Source of the DNA: an uncultured Paludibacter sp.
Lineage (GTDB): Bacteria; Bacteroidota; Bacteroidia; Bacteroidales; Paludibacteraceae
DNA length: 64,000 bases
Assembly: GCA_937927845.1 (NCBI GenBank)
Contig: CALFXE010000261.1
Location: 1-64,000 of the forward strand
Direction: 5' to 3'
The notes below the pieces were generated by a model. It made no database searches and had not been told where the DNA came from. It saw only the letters and a list, made by a program, of their open reading frames with translations. The translations under genes were made by a program, and so were the position numbers. Each line of letters opens with the position of its first letter. Positions within the stretch are counted from its first letter, which is position 1. Below are positions 40,555-50,652 of this stretch, in pieces.

Positions 40555-43500
40555 ATGTTTATGACACACAAAAGCAAATACACATTTTTATATATCGGGC
40601 TTACACTGAGTATAGCTTTTTTGTGTATTAGTGAATACCTGTATCATAATGTCTCTTTAAATACTGTTTCTAAGCATAATTTTTCCGAAGCTTTATTTCA
40701 TACTATAAAAAAATCTGATAAAATTGTAGATAATCCCGATTTTATAAATTGGTCGGATGACAAAATATTAAAGGAAACCCAAGATATAAATGATGAGATT
40801 ATCCTATTCATTTATGAAGAAAACATATTAGTTTTTTGGAATTCTTCGCAAATACAGATTAATGCTGACTCATGCATTCAAGATGGTAGATGGCATTTTA
40901 AAAGACTTGAAAATATTGATGGAATATATAAATGGTACGACAAAGGAGATAATCTCGGAGTACTAACTTTTTTACCTGTCAAATTCAACTATCCATACAC
41001 AAATAATTTTCTGAAGAATAACTTTAATACACAATTCAAACTCTATAATAATTTTGAAATTTCTGATACAAAGGATGACAATAGTATTGCAATTGAAGAT
41101 AATGAAGGTGATTTTCTATTTAGCTTAAATGACAACACTTTTTCAAACAGTAAAAAGACTTTCCAGCTTTTAGGTTTTATATCAGCAGCAATTTTATTCT
41201 TGTTGATGGTTATTCTTTATGTAAAGATAAATCAACAATCATCACATCATAAGCATAAAAGGCTGATTTTCTGGTTAAGCACATTATTTTTTGGTATAAT
41301 TATTCTTTTATGTAGTGTTTTCAGCATACCTGACACATTCTTTTTCAGTCATTTTTTCCCTGCTCCACAATATGCTGCAAATCACCTTATCAGCAGTTTA
41401 ACTCACATTTCAACATTCAGCATTTTCATATTATCCATTGTATTAAATTTATATTTTAATGATTTCATAACTGATAAATATTCATTTATTTATCGAATAG
41501 CTATTTTCCTGATTACAGTTTGCTCTTTTATACTGACAAAATACTTAGTATTACAATTAAATATAAATCTTAATATCAATTCACTAAACGACTTAAATGT
41601 ATTTTTCATCTGGTCTGTTACTATACTTTTTATAGTCTTTACAAGCATTTATTTGTTATTATTGAAAGATATCAGGACGTCTGATGATAAAATCTCCAAA
41701 AGAATCGTTATAGACTCTATAATCATTGGTTTAATCCTGCTTATTTATTTTATTTTCGTTAAAGATTTTATCTTCTTATTGGTTTTATTAATTGCATCAA
41801 TATTGATTTTTGATTATGTCAGCTCCATACTTAATCTTAAGAAGCTATCTTTCAACTCCTTTGCTATCTATATCTTCTTTATTAGTTTCATTAGTCTTAT
41901 CAATTCATCTGAATTATCTGCATTTAAAAAGAATACTAAATATGAAATTCAGACTGAAAATATTTATATAAACGGATATTCAGAAAATGACCCTATAGCT
42001 GAATTACTTTTAGAAGAGTTTTATAACAATATGCATAAAGATTATTATTTATTGCAATTGATAGAGCAAAACTCCGAACAAAACAAGATAGTTCAGCATT
42101 TATATCAGAAGTATGTACATGCTTTTGGAGATAAATTTAACATAAAAATTTATCCTATTGACAAATCTGACTCTAATGCAAAAGATTATAAGAAATTCAT
42201 TGAAATTACCGGTAAAAGGATTGCAAACACAGAGTTTTTTAGTCTACCTGCTTCATTATATAACATCAGTTTTGCCGGCATTATAGATATAAAGAAAATA
42301 CTTGAAACCACTAAAATTACGAGTGATTTTAATATAGTGTATCTGTGCGAATTTATTCCTTTAAAAGACTTTAGGAGTTATAGTTTTCCGGATTTATTAA
42401 TAAGTAAAGAGACAAATGTAATTTCTCAGCCAAATTATTCTATAGCAAAATATGAAGACTCAAACTTGATTTACAGCGATCAAAAATTCAAGTGGCAATT
42501 GTTTGATTCTGTATTCTATAAACTACCTGATGGTTTTACTAATATAAGGAAATCTAATCAGACTTTTTATGTGTTTTCTAAAGATAATGTACAAATTGCT
42601 TTAACTGAAACAATCCAATATTCTTTTAAAAATACTGCTCTATACATTGTAGTTTGTATTTTAATTTATCTACTAATTGTAAAGATAATATTGTGGATTT
42701 ATCAAGCTTGGATTCAGAGAAAATCTATTAATTTAGGTATTACCTCAAAGTTTCAATTGATATTTATTTCATTGTTAGTCATAAGTTTTATAAGTACATT
42801 ATATTTCTCTATAAATTACATTAAGAATAATTACAAAGAGGAACAAACCACCAATCTCAACAAGAAAAAGAAATATATCCAAAAATCATTACAGGATATT
42901 TATTATTGGACGGAGGATGTCAATACTTTAGATGTTCAAATCCTGAATAATAATCTGCAAGAAATTGCTTACAGGTATCAAACTGATATTAACATTTATG
43001 ATAATTCGGGATTATTGCTTGGCACCTCTCAACCTTTGGTTTTCAGCAAAAATCTATTAAGTCATCTCATATCTCCAAATGTATTTTTCTCTGATACTGA
43101 GGTAGAAACTCAAACCGAAAAGATTGGTAAACTCTCATATTTGGCAACTTACACCGATATGATAAATGGCGACTTCTTGCAAATCGGATACATTTCAATT
43201 CCTCAATATTTTAGTCAGACCGAGCTAAACGACAAAATTGAAAACTTTCTTGGGTCGATTTTACAAATCTATCTGATTGTATTAATTATCTCGATTATTT
43301 TAATTTTACTTATAGGAAGACAACTCTCAGTGCCATTGAGTCAGCTCGAAACTAAATTGAAATCGATGCGACTTGGCGATAAAAATGAAAAAATCGAATA
43401 TAATTCAAAGGATGAAATCGGACAATTAGTCGAACAATATAATAAAACTGTCGATGAGCTTGAAAAAAGTACTCAACTGCTTATTGCTTCTGAAAGGGAA

Positions 43501-44169
43501 TTCGCATGGCGTACAATGGCTCGACAAATTGCTCACGAGATTAACAATCCGCTTACACCAATGAAGCTGACAATTCAGCAGCTATTAAGGACTAAGAAAA
43601 AGGACAGTCCTCAGTTTGATGAGTATTTCGAAAAGGCTTCTAACACTCTTATCGAGCAGATTGATAATCTTTCGCGTATCGCAGGAACTTTTGCCCAGTT
43701 TGCACGTTTGCCCGAGACTAAGCTTACATCAATAGATATTGCACAAAAGTTGACTTCAACAGTTATTTTATTTCAGGATAATTTTGAAAATATCAATATA
43801 AAATATAGTGGTCCTGAAACTAATATTTGGGTTGATGGAGATAGCGAACAAATCATTCAAGTCTTTAATAATATCTTGAAAAATGCAACTCAGTCGATTA
43901 AAAGCAATGTAAACGGTGAGATAAACGTTAATCTTACTCAACATGATGATAATATTGAAATATCTTTTAGAGATAATGGTGCAGGAATTCCTTTGCACGA
44001 CAGAGAAAATATTTTCAAACCAAACTTTACTACAAAATCAACAGGTATGGGCTTAGGTTTAAGCATTTCAAAAAGTATAATCGAGAATATGGGTGGTGAA
44101 ATATATTTTGAAACAGAAGAAAATATCGAGACTACCTTCTACATAAAATTAAAAAACAAAACACATTAA
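40555..44169 (+). CDS. large NtrY-like membrane sensor histidine kinase
   Basis: A 1204-residue kinase. One helix lies near the N-terminus (about 10-30), a block of about eight helices spans 200-465, an extracytoplasmic stretch follows (about 465-690), then two helices around 700 and 735 with a further sensor domain (about 760-890) and a helix near 905. A HAMP domain (about 920-970) precedes the HisKA domain with RQIAHEINNPLTPM (His near 994) and the ATPase domain (NNILKNATQSI, FRDNGAGIP, GMGLGLSIS). The HEINNPLTP H-box is NtrY-type. No response regulator is adjacent. The signal is unknown. The start could also be the ATG at 40561. It is likely co-transcribed with rlmH. Confidence 0.9.
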   Translation: MFMTHKSKYTFLYIGLTLSIAFLCISEYLYHNVSLNTVSKHNFSEALFHTIKKSDKIVDNPDFINWSDDKILKETQDINDEIILFIYEENILVFWNSSQIQINADSCIQDGRWHFKRLENIDGIYKWYDKGDNLGVLTFLPVKFNYPYTNNFLKNNFNTQFKLYNNFEISDTKDDNSIAIEDNEGDFLFSLNDNTFSNSKKTFQLLGFISAAILFLLMVILYVKINQQSSHHKHKRLIFWLSTLFFGIIILLCSVFSIPDTFFFSHFFPAPQYAANHLISSLTHISTFSIFILSIVLNLYFNDFITDKYSFIYRIAIFLITVCSFILTKYLVLQLNINLNINSLNDLNVFFIWSVTILFIVFTSIYLLLLKDIRTSDDKISKRIVIDSIIIGLILLIYFIFVKDFIFLLVLLIASILIFDYVSSILNLKKLSFNSFAIYIFFISFISLINSSELSAFKKNTKYEIQTENIYINGYSENDPIAELLLEEFYNNMHKDYYLLQLIEQNSEQNKIVQHLYQKYVHAFGDKFNIKIYPIDKSDSNAKDYKKFIEITGKRIANTEFFSLPASLYNISFAGIIDIKKILETTKITSDFNIVYLCEFIPLKDFRSYSFPDLLISKETNVISQPNYSIAKYEDSNLIYSDQKFKWQLFDSVFYKLPDGFTNIRKSNQTFYVFSKDNVQIALTETIQYSFKNTALYIVVCILIYLLIVKIILWIYQAWIQRKSINLGITSKFQLIFISLLVISFISTLYFSINYIKNNYKEEQTTNLNKKKKYIQKSLQDIYYWTEDVNTLDVQILNNNLQEIAYRYQTDINIYDNSGLLLGTSQPLVFSKNLLSHLISPNVFFSDTEVETQTEKIGKLSYLATYTDMINGDFLQIGYISIPQYFSQTELNDKIENFLGSILQIYLIVLIISIILILLIGRQLSVPLSQLETKLKSMRLGDKNEKIEYNSKDEIGQLVEQYNKTVDELEKSTQLLIASEREFAWRTMARQIAHEINNPLTPMKLTIQQLLRTKKKDSPQFDEYFEKASNTLIEQIDNLSRIAGTFAQFARLPETKLTSIDIAQKLTSTVILFQDNFENINIKYSGPETNIWVDGDSEQIIQVFNNILKNATQSIKSNVNGEINVNLTQHDDNIEISFRDNGAGIPLHDRENIFKPNFTTKSTGMGLGLSISKSIIENMGGEIYFETEENIETTFYIKLKNKTH

Positions 44170-44176
44170 AAGTAAT

Positions 44177-46345
44177 ATGAAAAAAACAGTTTTTATTTTA
44201 ATCAGCTTATTAGCTTTTATTTCAATTAATGCCGACAATTTATTATTCGACATTACAGATGGGAAATATAAGTCTGATACGGGTTTTTCACCAAAATCAA
44301 TGAAAGATGGTGAGCATTACACATTAATGACAGATAATCAAACCATTGTAAAATATAGTTATAAAACCGGTGAAGCTATTGATACTCTACTTTCAATTAA
44401 CAAAGTCAAAATAAAGCTAATTGACTCATTTTCAGGTTACATAATGAGTCCGTCTGAATCTAAAATTTTAGTTTACACTAATGTAGAAAAGAGGTACAGA
44501 AGATCTTACACTGCTGATTATTATATCTACGACATTAAATATAAAGAATTTGACCCATTGTCTGCTAAATCTCCTCAGGAATCACCTGTATTTTCTGATG
44601 ACGACAGATATATCGCTTTTGCTCACAACAGAAATCTTTATATGAAAAAAGTTGAGTTTAAAACTGACATTCAGATTACTAAAGATGGTGAAGAGGGTAA
44701 AATCAGCAATGGTATATCTGACTGGCTTTATGAAGAAGAATTTGGCAAAACCTACAGCTACACATGGAGTCCGGATAGCAAATTATTAGCTTATGTAAAA
44801 TTCAACGAGAAAAATATTAAAAAGTTTTCATTTCAGACCTTTCTAAACAAAGAAGATAGGAGTGCTTTGCTTTATCCTGAAGCAACAACATTCAAATATC
44901 CGAAAGCCGGTGAAAACAACACTTTAACTACGGTTTGCATATACGATGATTTCAACAAAACAACTCGTACCATTGAATTAAACAACGATTCCAACTCATA
45001 CATTCCTAAGATATTGTGGACTTCTACTTCTGATCAATTAGCTGTCATGCAATTAAATAGGGAGCAGAACACTTTAAATATGTATCTTGTTAATCCCAAA
45101 ACCGGAATCTCGAAATTGATTTCAAGAGAAACAAGCAAGCAATATATCGACCCGATGTGTTATGAATCTATTATCTTTCGTAATGATAAAAACGGTTTTT
45201 ATAAAATCAGTGATAAAGATGGTTTTAGACACATCTATCAATATAAAAATGATGGCACTATATCACGTCAGGTAACAAAAGGGAATTGGGATATTACAGC
45301 TTTCTATGGTGTGGATGAGAAAAAAAATTTGGTGTATTTTCAAAGTTCAAAATTCTCACCAATGCAGAGAAATATTTTTTCAGTAGATGCTAAGGGTAAA
45401 GAAACTTGCTTAGCTCCTGAAGTTGGGAATAATGCAGCATATTTCAGTTCAAATTATTCATACTTTACTCATACATTTTCAAGTTTTTCACAACCTGCTA
45501 AAATTTCAATCAGAAATAATAATGGTACTCTTTTGAGAAATATAGAAGATAATCAGAAGATTTTAACCAAATTCAACAATCTGAATCTTAATCAGAAAGA
45601 GATTTTCAGTTTTAACACATCAGACAATATTAATTTAAATGGTTGGATGCTTAAACCAGTGAATTTTAATCCTGATAATAAATATCCGGTTGTAATGATT
45701 CAATACTCAGGACCGGGTTCACAATCAGTTGTAAATGAATGGAATGTAGGATGGGAATATTATTTATCTTCAAAAGGCTATCTTGTTGTATGTGTCGATG
45801 GTCGCGGTACCGGTCAACGTGGCGCAGAGTTTATGAAATGCACATACAAACAGTTAGGTGTGCTCGAAGCAAACGATCAGGTAGAAGCGGCTAAATATCT
45901 CGGTAAACTAAGTTTTGTGGACAAAGACCGTATTAGTATTTGGGGATGGAGTTATGGAGGAACTGTAACATTAATGGCAATGAGCACAGGCGAAAAAATT
46001 TTCAAAGCCGGTATTGCTGTTGCCCCTGTTACCGATTGGCGTTTTTATAATTCGGCATATACTGAAAGATTTATGTTAACTCCCGAACAAAATGCTGATG
46101 GCTACAATAATGCTTCGGCTCTACGAAAAGCTAATTTACTTGAAGGCAGATTGCTATTAATACACGGATCGGCTGATGATAATGTTCATTATAGCAACAC
46201 TTTAGTTTATGCTGATAAGTTGGTTGAAGAAGGCAAACAGTTCGAAATGCAGATATATACCGATAAAAACCACAGTATTCTGGGAACACAAACACGGCGA
46301 CATTTATATACGCGGATGTTTGAGTTTTTGGAGGGAGTTCGTTAG
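44177..46345 (+). CDS. dipeptidyl peptidase IV (S9B family)
   Basis: A 722-residue exported serine peptidase. A signal peptide (MKKTVFILISLLAFISINA) precedes the beta-propeller domain (about 35-480; DPPIV N-terminal domain with ISDWLYEEEFG) and the alpha/beta-hydrolase domain with the triad Ser in GWSYGG (near 593), Asp in GSADDN (near 668) and His in DKNHSI (near 700). The propeller EE pair (YEEEF) that binds the substrate N-terminus is present. It releases X-Pro or X-Ala dipeptides in the periplasm or at the surface, as in Porphyromonas and Bacteroides. It is seven bases behind the kinase gene. A hairpin AAAAGTCGACT/AGTCAACTTTT (about 46395-46446) may end the transcript. Confidence 0.93.
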   Translation: MKKTVFILISLLAFISINADNLLFDITDGKYKSDTGFSPKSMKDGEHYTLMTDNQTIVKYSYKTGEAIDTLLSINKVKIKLIDSFSGYIMSPSESKILVYTNVEKRYRRSYTADYYIYDIKYKEFDPLSAKSPQESPVFSDDDRYIAFAHNRNLYMKKVEFKTDIQITKDGEEGKISNGISDWLYEEEFGKTYSYTWSPDSKLLAYVKFNEKNIKKFSFQTFLNKEDRSALLYPEATTFKYPKAGENNTLTTVCIYDDFNKTTRTIELNNDSNSYIPKILWTSTSDQLAVMQLNREQNTLNMYLVNPKTGISKLISRETSKQYIDPMCYESIIFRNDKNGFYKISDKDGFRHIYQYKNDGTISRQVTKGNWDITAFYGVDEKKNLVYFQSSKFSPMQRNIFSVDAKGKETCLAPEVGNNAAYFSSNYSYFTHTFSSFSQPAKISIRNNNGTLLRNIEDNQKILTKFNNLNLNQKEIFSFNTSDNINLNGWMLKPVNFNPDNKYPVVMIQYSGPGSQSVVNEWNVGWEYYLSSKGYLVVCVDGRGTGQRGAEFMKCTYKQLGVLEANDQVEAAKYLGKLSFVDKDRISIWGWSYGGTVTLMAMSTGEKIFKAGIAVAPVTDWRFYNSAYTERFMLTPEQNADGYNNASALRKANLLEGRLLLIHGSADDNVHYSNTLVYADKLVEEGKQFEMQIYTDKNHSILGTQTRRHLYTRMFEFLEGVR

Positions 46346-46553
46346 AACAAAGCACAGCAAATAAATTTGTCTACTAATCATAGAAATTATTGAAAAAAGT
46401 CGACTCAAGTAATGCTGCAAAAGCCACATCTTTTTAGTCAACTTTTATTCAAAATATAGAGAAAAAGCGTTTTTAAGTCAAAAACATGTTATACAACATA
46501 GCATCTTATATGTTTTTTGGTAAAAATTGAAATCACATAAAAATTAAAAATAT

Positions 46554-46561
46554 TAACTTTG
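46554..46561 (+). promoter_or_regulatory. -7 element before the sugar transporter
   Basis: TAACTTTG followed by AACG fits TAnnTTTG, 50 bases before the transporter ATG. The nearest TTG (46527-46529) is 24 bases away, longer than usual. Confidence 0.4.
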
Positions 46562-46610
46562 AACGCTGAAAAAACAAAACTTATTTACTAATCATCTTAA
46601 AAATAAAAAA

Positions 46611-47933
46611 ATGAACGACAAAAAGAAAAGCTATGTTTTACCCATAGCAATGATGTTTGCATTATTTGCAATGATTTCATTCGTTACCGGTTTGTCAAAT
46701 CCGTTGGGAGTAATTATTAAAAACCAGCCTGGCGTACAAAACTGGATGTCTCAACTTGGAAATTTCGCAAATTTTCTGGCATATCTATTTATGGGACTTC
46801 CTGCCGGATTAGTGTTAAAACGTAAAGGTTATAAATTTACTGCTTTATCCGCTATCGCAGTAGGATTTATCGGAGTTGGCATTCAATTGATTTCAGGCTT
46901 AATGCCTTATGAAAAAGGTGACAACTTTCTTCCTGTGTTTTCCGTTTATCTAACAGGAGCATTTGTATCCGGTTTTTCAATGTGTATGTTGAATACTGTA
47001 GTTAATCCTTTGCTAAACACTCTTGGTGGTGGCGGTAAAAAGGGTAATCAGCTAATTCAATTCGGCGGTTCAATCAACTCTTTAGCTGCTACTATTGTTC
47101 CAATTTTAGGAGGATATTTGATTGGAGATATTGCCAGAGCTTCTTTGAGAAATGCTGTACCGGCATTATTAATTGCAATGGGAATTTTTGCGGTAGCATT
47201 CTTAGTTCTTTTAATGGTGAGAATTCCTGAGCCTCATATGGAAAAGAAAGTTGAAAAGGCTGCTGTTAAAGACAAATATAGCGCAATGTCATTCCGTCAC
47301 TTTATATTGGGTACAGTGGCTATATTCATATATGTAGGTGTTGAAGTTGGTATTCCTAACTTTATTAACTTATTTTTAACTGCTCCGGAAGCTGGAGGAA
47401 CTACAGGGATGGCAATGGATGCCGGTGCAGCCGGTACAGTTGTGGGTACATATTGGTTCTTAATGTTGATTGGACGTTTCCTTGGAGGAGCAATTGGAGG
47501 AAAAATTGCAGCCAAAACTCAATTGGCATTTGTAAGTTCATTAGCAATTATTCTTGTTGTTGCAGGAATTTTTATTCCATCTTCAATATCTGTAAGCATG
47601 CCGGTATTCTTAGCTGACATTAGTTTCGGAATGCAGGTCGTACCTTTATCTGTATTACTTTTTGTGTTATGCGGACTTTGTACTTCAGTTATGTGGGGAA
47701 GCATATTTAATTTAGCAGTTGAAGGAATAGGAAAATATACAGCAATGGGATCCGGTATCTTTATGGTAATGGTTGTAGGTGGTGGTGTACTACCTTTAAT
47801 CCAAGGTGCTGTTGCAGATATCACTGTTAGCTACATGGCTTCTTATTGGGTTGTTGCTGCCGGATTAGTATATATGTTATGGTATGCTCTGATTGGAAGC
47901 AAGAATATTAACACAAATATTCCGGTAGAATAA
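46611..47933 (+). CDS. MFS sugar transporter (FHS-like)
   Basis: A 440-residue major facilitator protein with twelve predicted helices. The first helices have SFVTGLSNPLGVIIKNQ (about 23-39) and MGLPAGLVLKRKGYKFTAL (about 62-80), which fit the fucose/glucose/galactose proton symporter branch common in Bacteroidota. The ROK glucokinase gene is 65 bases downstream on the same strand, so uptake and phosphorylation of glucose, or a related hexose, are likely paired. The exact sugar is inferred from that neighbour only. Confidence 0.88.
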   Translation: MNDKKKSYVLPIAMMFALFAMISFVTGLSNPLGVIIKNQPGVQNWMSQLGNFANFLAYLFMGLPAGLVLKRKGYKFTALSAIAVGFIGVGIQLISGLMPYEKGDNFLPVFSVYLTGAFVSGFSMCMLNTVVNPLLNTLGGGGKKGNQLIQFGGSINSLAATIVPILGGYLIGDIARASLRNAVPALLIAMGIFAVAFLVLLMVRIPEPHMEKKVEKAAVKDKYSAMSFRHFILGTVAIFIYVGVEVGIPNFINLFLTAPEAGGTTGMAMDAGAAGTVVGTYWFLMLIGRFLGGAIGGKIAAKTQLAFVSSLAIILVVAGIFIPSSISVSMPVFLADISFGMQVVPLSVLLFVLCGLCTSVMWGSIFNLAVEGIGKYTAMGSGIFMVMVVGGGVLPLIQGAVADITVSYMASYWVVAAGLVYMLWYALIGSKNINTNIPVE

Positions 47934-47998
47934 TTACAATTTGTATTCTCAACTTTAATTTATAAATAAACTAATTTTTCATTATAAAAACGATTAAA

Positions 47999-48955
47999 AT
48001 GGACAAACAATATGTAGTAGGAGTTGATATGGGTGGTACCAATACAGTTTTTGGTATTGTTGACGCTCGTGGCAATGTTCTATCTAAATCTGCTGTTAAA
48101 ACCAGCACTCACATGGATGTTAATCTATACATTGATGATATCTACAACGAATTGATTAAATTAATTGATGATGTTGGAGGTATTTCAAAAATTAAGGGTA
48201 TCGGAGTTGGAGCTCCTAATGGTAATTTTTATACAGGTAATATTGAATTTGCTCCAAATTTGAATTGGAAAGGGGTTATTCCTTTTGCAAAATTAATGTC
48301 TGAGAAATTTAGTGTTCCTGCTGTATTGACCAATGATGCTAATGCTGCTGCAATTGGAGAAATGACTTATGGAGCAGCCAGAGGTATGAAAAACTTCATT
48401 ATGATTACCTTAGGAACAGGTGTTGGTAGCGGTATCGTTATAGATGGTAAATTAGTTTATGGTCATGATGGTTTCGCCGGTGAATTAGGACACACTTGCT
48501 CTGTAAGATATAATGGCAGATTATGTGGTTGTGGCAGAACCGGTTGCTTAGAAGCTTATGCTTCAGCTAATGGTGTTGCACGTACTGCTCGTGAAATAAT
48601 GGAAACAAGCAAGGAGGAAAGTTTGCTAAGAAACATCCCTGCTGAATCTATTACGTCTAAAGATGTTCATGACGCTGCAGTTCAAGGCGATAAAGTTGCT
48701 TTAGAGATATTTGAATACACTGGAAAAATTCTCGGTGAAGCTCTTTCTGATTTCGTGGCTTTTAGTGCGCCGGAAGCTTTTATTCTATTCGGAGGTTTAA
48801 CTAAAGCCGGAGATTATATCTTAAAACCGATAGTTGAGCATATGGAGAAAAATCTTTTGGCTTTATGGCAAGGAAAAATTAAAGTATTATTCTCTGATTT
48901 GAAAGAAGCAGATGCTGCTGTTTTAGGTGCAAGCGCTCTTGCGTGGGAAATATAA
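47999..48955 (+). CDS. glk: ROK-family glucokinase
   Basis: A 318-residue sugar kinase. ATP site DMGGTNTVFGIVD (about 9-21), sugar site TNDANAAAIGEM (about 114-125), LGTGVGSGIVIDG (about 139-151), and the ROK zinc motif GELGHTC..CGCGRTGCLEAYAS (about 162-190, with His and three Cys). It phosphorylates glucose or another hexose with ATP. It follows the transporter gene and is closed by a strong terminator, so the two form one sugar-use operon. Confidence 0.92.
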   Translation: MDKQYVVGVDMGGTNTVFGIVDARGNVLSKSAVKTSTHMDVNLYIDDIYNELIKLIDDVGGISKIKGIGVGAPNGNFYTGNIEFAPNLNWKGVIPFAKLMSEKFSVPAVLTNDANAAAIGEMTYGAARGMKNFIMITLGTGVGSGIVIDGKLVYGHDGFAGELGHTCSVRYNGRLCGCGRTGCLEAYASANGVARTAREIMETSKEESLLRNIPAESITSKDVHDAAVQGDKVALEIFEYTGKILGEALSDFVAFSAPEAFILFGGLTKAGDYILKPIVEHMEKNLLALWQGKIKVLFSDLKEADAAVLGASALAWEI

Positions 48956-48984
48956 TCTCATCACAAATCTGTATATAATCAAAC

Positions 48985-49023
48985 AGGACAGTTAGGGATT
49001 ACTTTACTAACTGTCCTTTGTTC
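48985..49023 (+). terminator. intrinsic terminator after glk
   Basis: GGACAGTTAG (48986-48995) pairs perfectly with CTAACTGTCC (49007-49016), followed by TTTGTTCT. It separates the sugar operon from the polysaccharide locus. Confidence 0.85.
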
Positions 49024-49141
49024 TACTATATATACCATTATTGTATATTTAGTAGATAACATTAATCAAACATGACTTCAGTATTTTAATGAAACATCAT
49101 TAATTAATACACAAAAACACTTTAATAATAAAATTAAGCAT

Positions 49142-50107
49142 ATGATGAACAAGCAAATCTGTGTTATCGGTGGTGGTCGCTGGGGGCAGAACCATATTCG
49201 TACTCTGAATGAAATGGGTGTTCTGGGAGGTATTGTAGAAACTGACTCTAACCGTTTGCATACTATACTCGAAACTTATGCTGTAAAGGGTTTCACAAAC
49301 TTAAAAGATGCGCTTAAACATGATTTTGATGGATATACAATCGCTGCTCCTGCACCTTTGCATTACGAATTGGCTAAAGAAGTTATAAGTAGTGGTAAGC
49401 CTGTTATGGTGGAAAAACCTATGACACTTTCAGCAGAATCTTCTAAGGAGTTAGTATATTTAGCAAAGAAAATGGGTGTGCAACTTATGGTAGGGCATGT
49501 GTTACTTTTTCATCCTGCTATCCGTAAAATCAAGGACCTAATAGATGAAGGGAAGATTGGAGACTTGTATTATTTATACTCAACTCGTTTAAACTTAGGT
49601 ACGGTACGCATAGAAGAAAACGTGTTTTGGTCATTTGCTCCCCATGACGTTTCGGTATTGGATTATTTAGTAGGAAAAGCTGCTATTCAGATTGAGTCAA
49701 AAGGTTCGAAGTTCCTCCAAAAAAATGTATATGACTATACTATGACACAACTTTCTTATCCAAATAACATTCACGCACATATTTTTGTGTCGTGGTTACA
49801 TCCATTTAAAGAACAACGTTTAGTAGTGATTGGAAGTCAGGGTATGCTTACTTTTGAAGACTCATCTGCAACCAAAGAAATACGTTTTTACGACAAACAT
49901 ATCGAATTTGAAAAAGGAATTCCTATCACAATTGAGAATCCAACAGAAGTTATACCTTATGAACGCAAACAACCTTTAACTGAAGAGTTACGCTATTTCG
50001 TAGAAAATTTAGACAAAAAAATTAAAATTGCCGATGGAAAATCCGGATACGAAGTGGTGAAAGTCTTGGAGAAATCGCAGCTACTGATTGATGCGTATAA
50101 TATTTAA
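49142..50107 (+). CDS. Gfo/Idh/MocA-family oxidoreductase, sugar-nucleotide dehydrogenase-like
   Basis: A 321-residue NAD(P)-dependent dehydrogenase. The Rossmann loop is VIGGGRWGQNHIRT (about 7-20) and the catalytic lysine motif is EKPM (about 97-100); HDVSVLDYLVG (about 178-188) carries the His usual in this family. WlbA/WbpB-type dehydrogenases of the 2,3-diamino-sugar pathway have this size, and the gene opens the polysaccharide locus, so oxidation of a UDP-sugar is likely. The partner aminotransferase and acetyltransferase genes do not follow; instead there is eroded sequence. The start could be either of two adjacent ATGs (49142, 49145). Confidence 0.85.
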   Translation: MMNKQICVIGGGRWGQNHIRTLNEMGVLGGIVETDSNRLHTILETYAVKGFTNLKDALKHDFDGYTIAAPAPLHYELAKEVISSGKPVMVEKPMTLSAESSKELVYLAKKMGVQLMVGHVLLFHPAIRKIKDLIDEGKIGDLYYLYSTRLNLGTVRIEENVFWSFAPHDVSVLDYLVGKAAIQIESKGSKFLQKNVYDYTMTQLSYPNNIHAHIFVSWLHPFKEQRLVVIGSQGMLTFEDSSATKEIRFYDKHIEFEKGIPITIENPTEVIPYERKQPLTEELRYFVENLDKKIKIADGKSGYEVVKVLEKSQLLIDAYNI

Positions 50108-50426
50108 TGGAAATAATGCTTTAATTTAGAATGATGGAATACACATACCCTACAATTAAAGATTTACGATTTGCGGTTTTAACATATTAATTATATGTAA
50201 AACGTAAAAAATCACGTAAAACGTAAAAAACCACACAAAACGCAAATAAGCATTAATCCATTAACAAAAAAATCCATTAAATATATCTATATTTGCAGCG
50301 CAAATTGAATAACTCCGTTTCAAATCAAAACTTATTCTATTTGCAGAATTTAGAATAATTTCGTTAGTTTTGGATGGGACTGACGGAGCTTTGCTGTATG
50401 ATAAATTATCTTGCAATCAATATATT
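50108..50426. other. eroded spacer with promoter inside the polysaccharide locus
   Basis: No intact gene. It holds short direct repeats (AAACGTAAAAAATCACGT and variants, about 50203-50240) and a promoter-like TATATTTG (50288-50295), followed by an AT-rich leader; a second TAGTTTTG lies at 50365-50372. The promoter could drive the genes from 50653 on. Confidence 0.5.
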
Positions 50427-50603
50427 ATGTTCAATGACAAAATACTATTAATTACCGGAGGTAAGTTGAAAGGTTGGGATGCAAATATTATGATCTATGC
50501 CAACCATATGTTGCGGACAACATATCCGGATGATATACATAAATCACTTGAACAAATACAGGAATACCTGAAAACTAATGATATAACCAAAATTAAATAT
50601 TGA
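50427..50603 (+). pseudogene. composite scar of two polysaccharide-biosynthesis genes
   Basis: The frame begins MFNDKILLITGG, the exact opening of CapE/FnlA-type UDP-GlcNAc 4,6-dehydratases (which continue TGSFGNAVL), and then switches to KLKGWDANIMIYANHMLRTT, which resembles the C-terminal IYANHLLR.AYP segment of phosphoenolpyruvate mutases, ending YLKTNDITKIKY. Neither part is functional alone. A deletion has probably joined the head of one gene to the tail of another. The first half is a confident match, the second only a resemblance from memory. Confidence 0.6.
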
Positions 50604-50652
50604 TGGGTAGGATTAAAACTACTCAACCAAATGTAAATTAGAACGTAAATTC

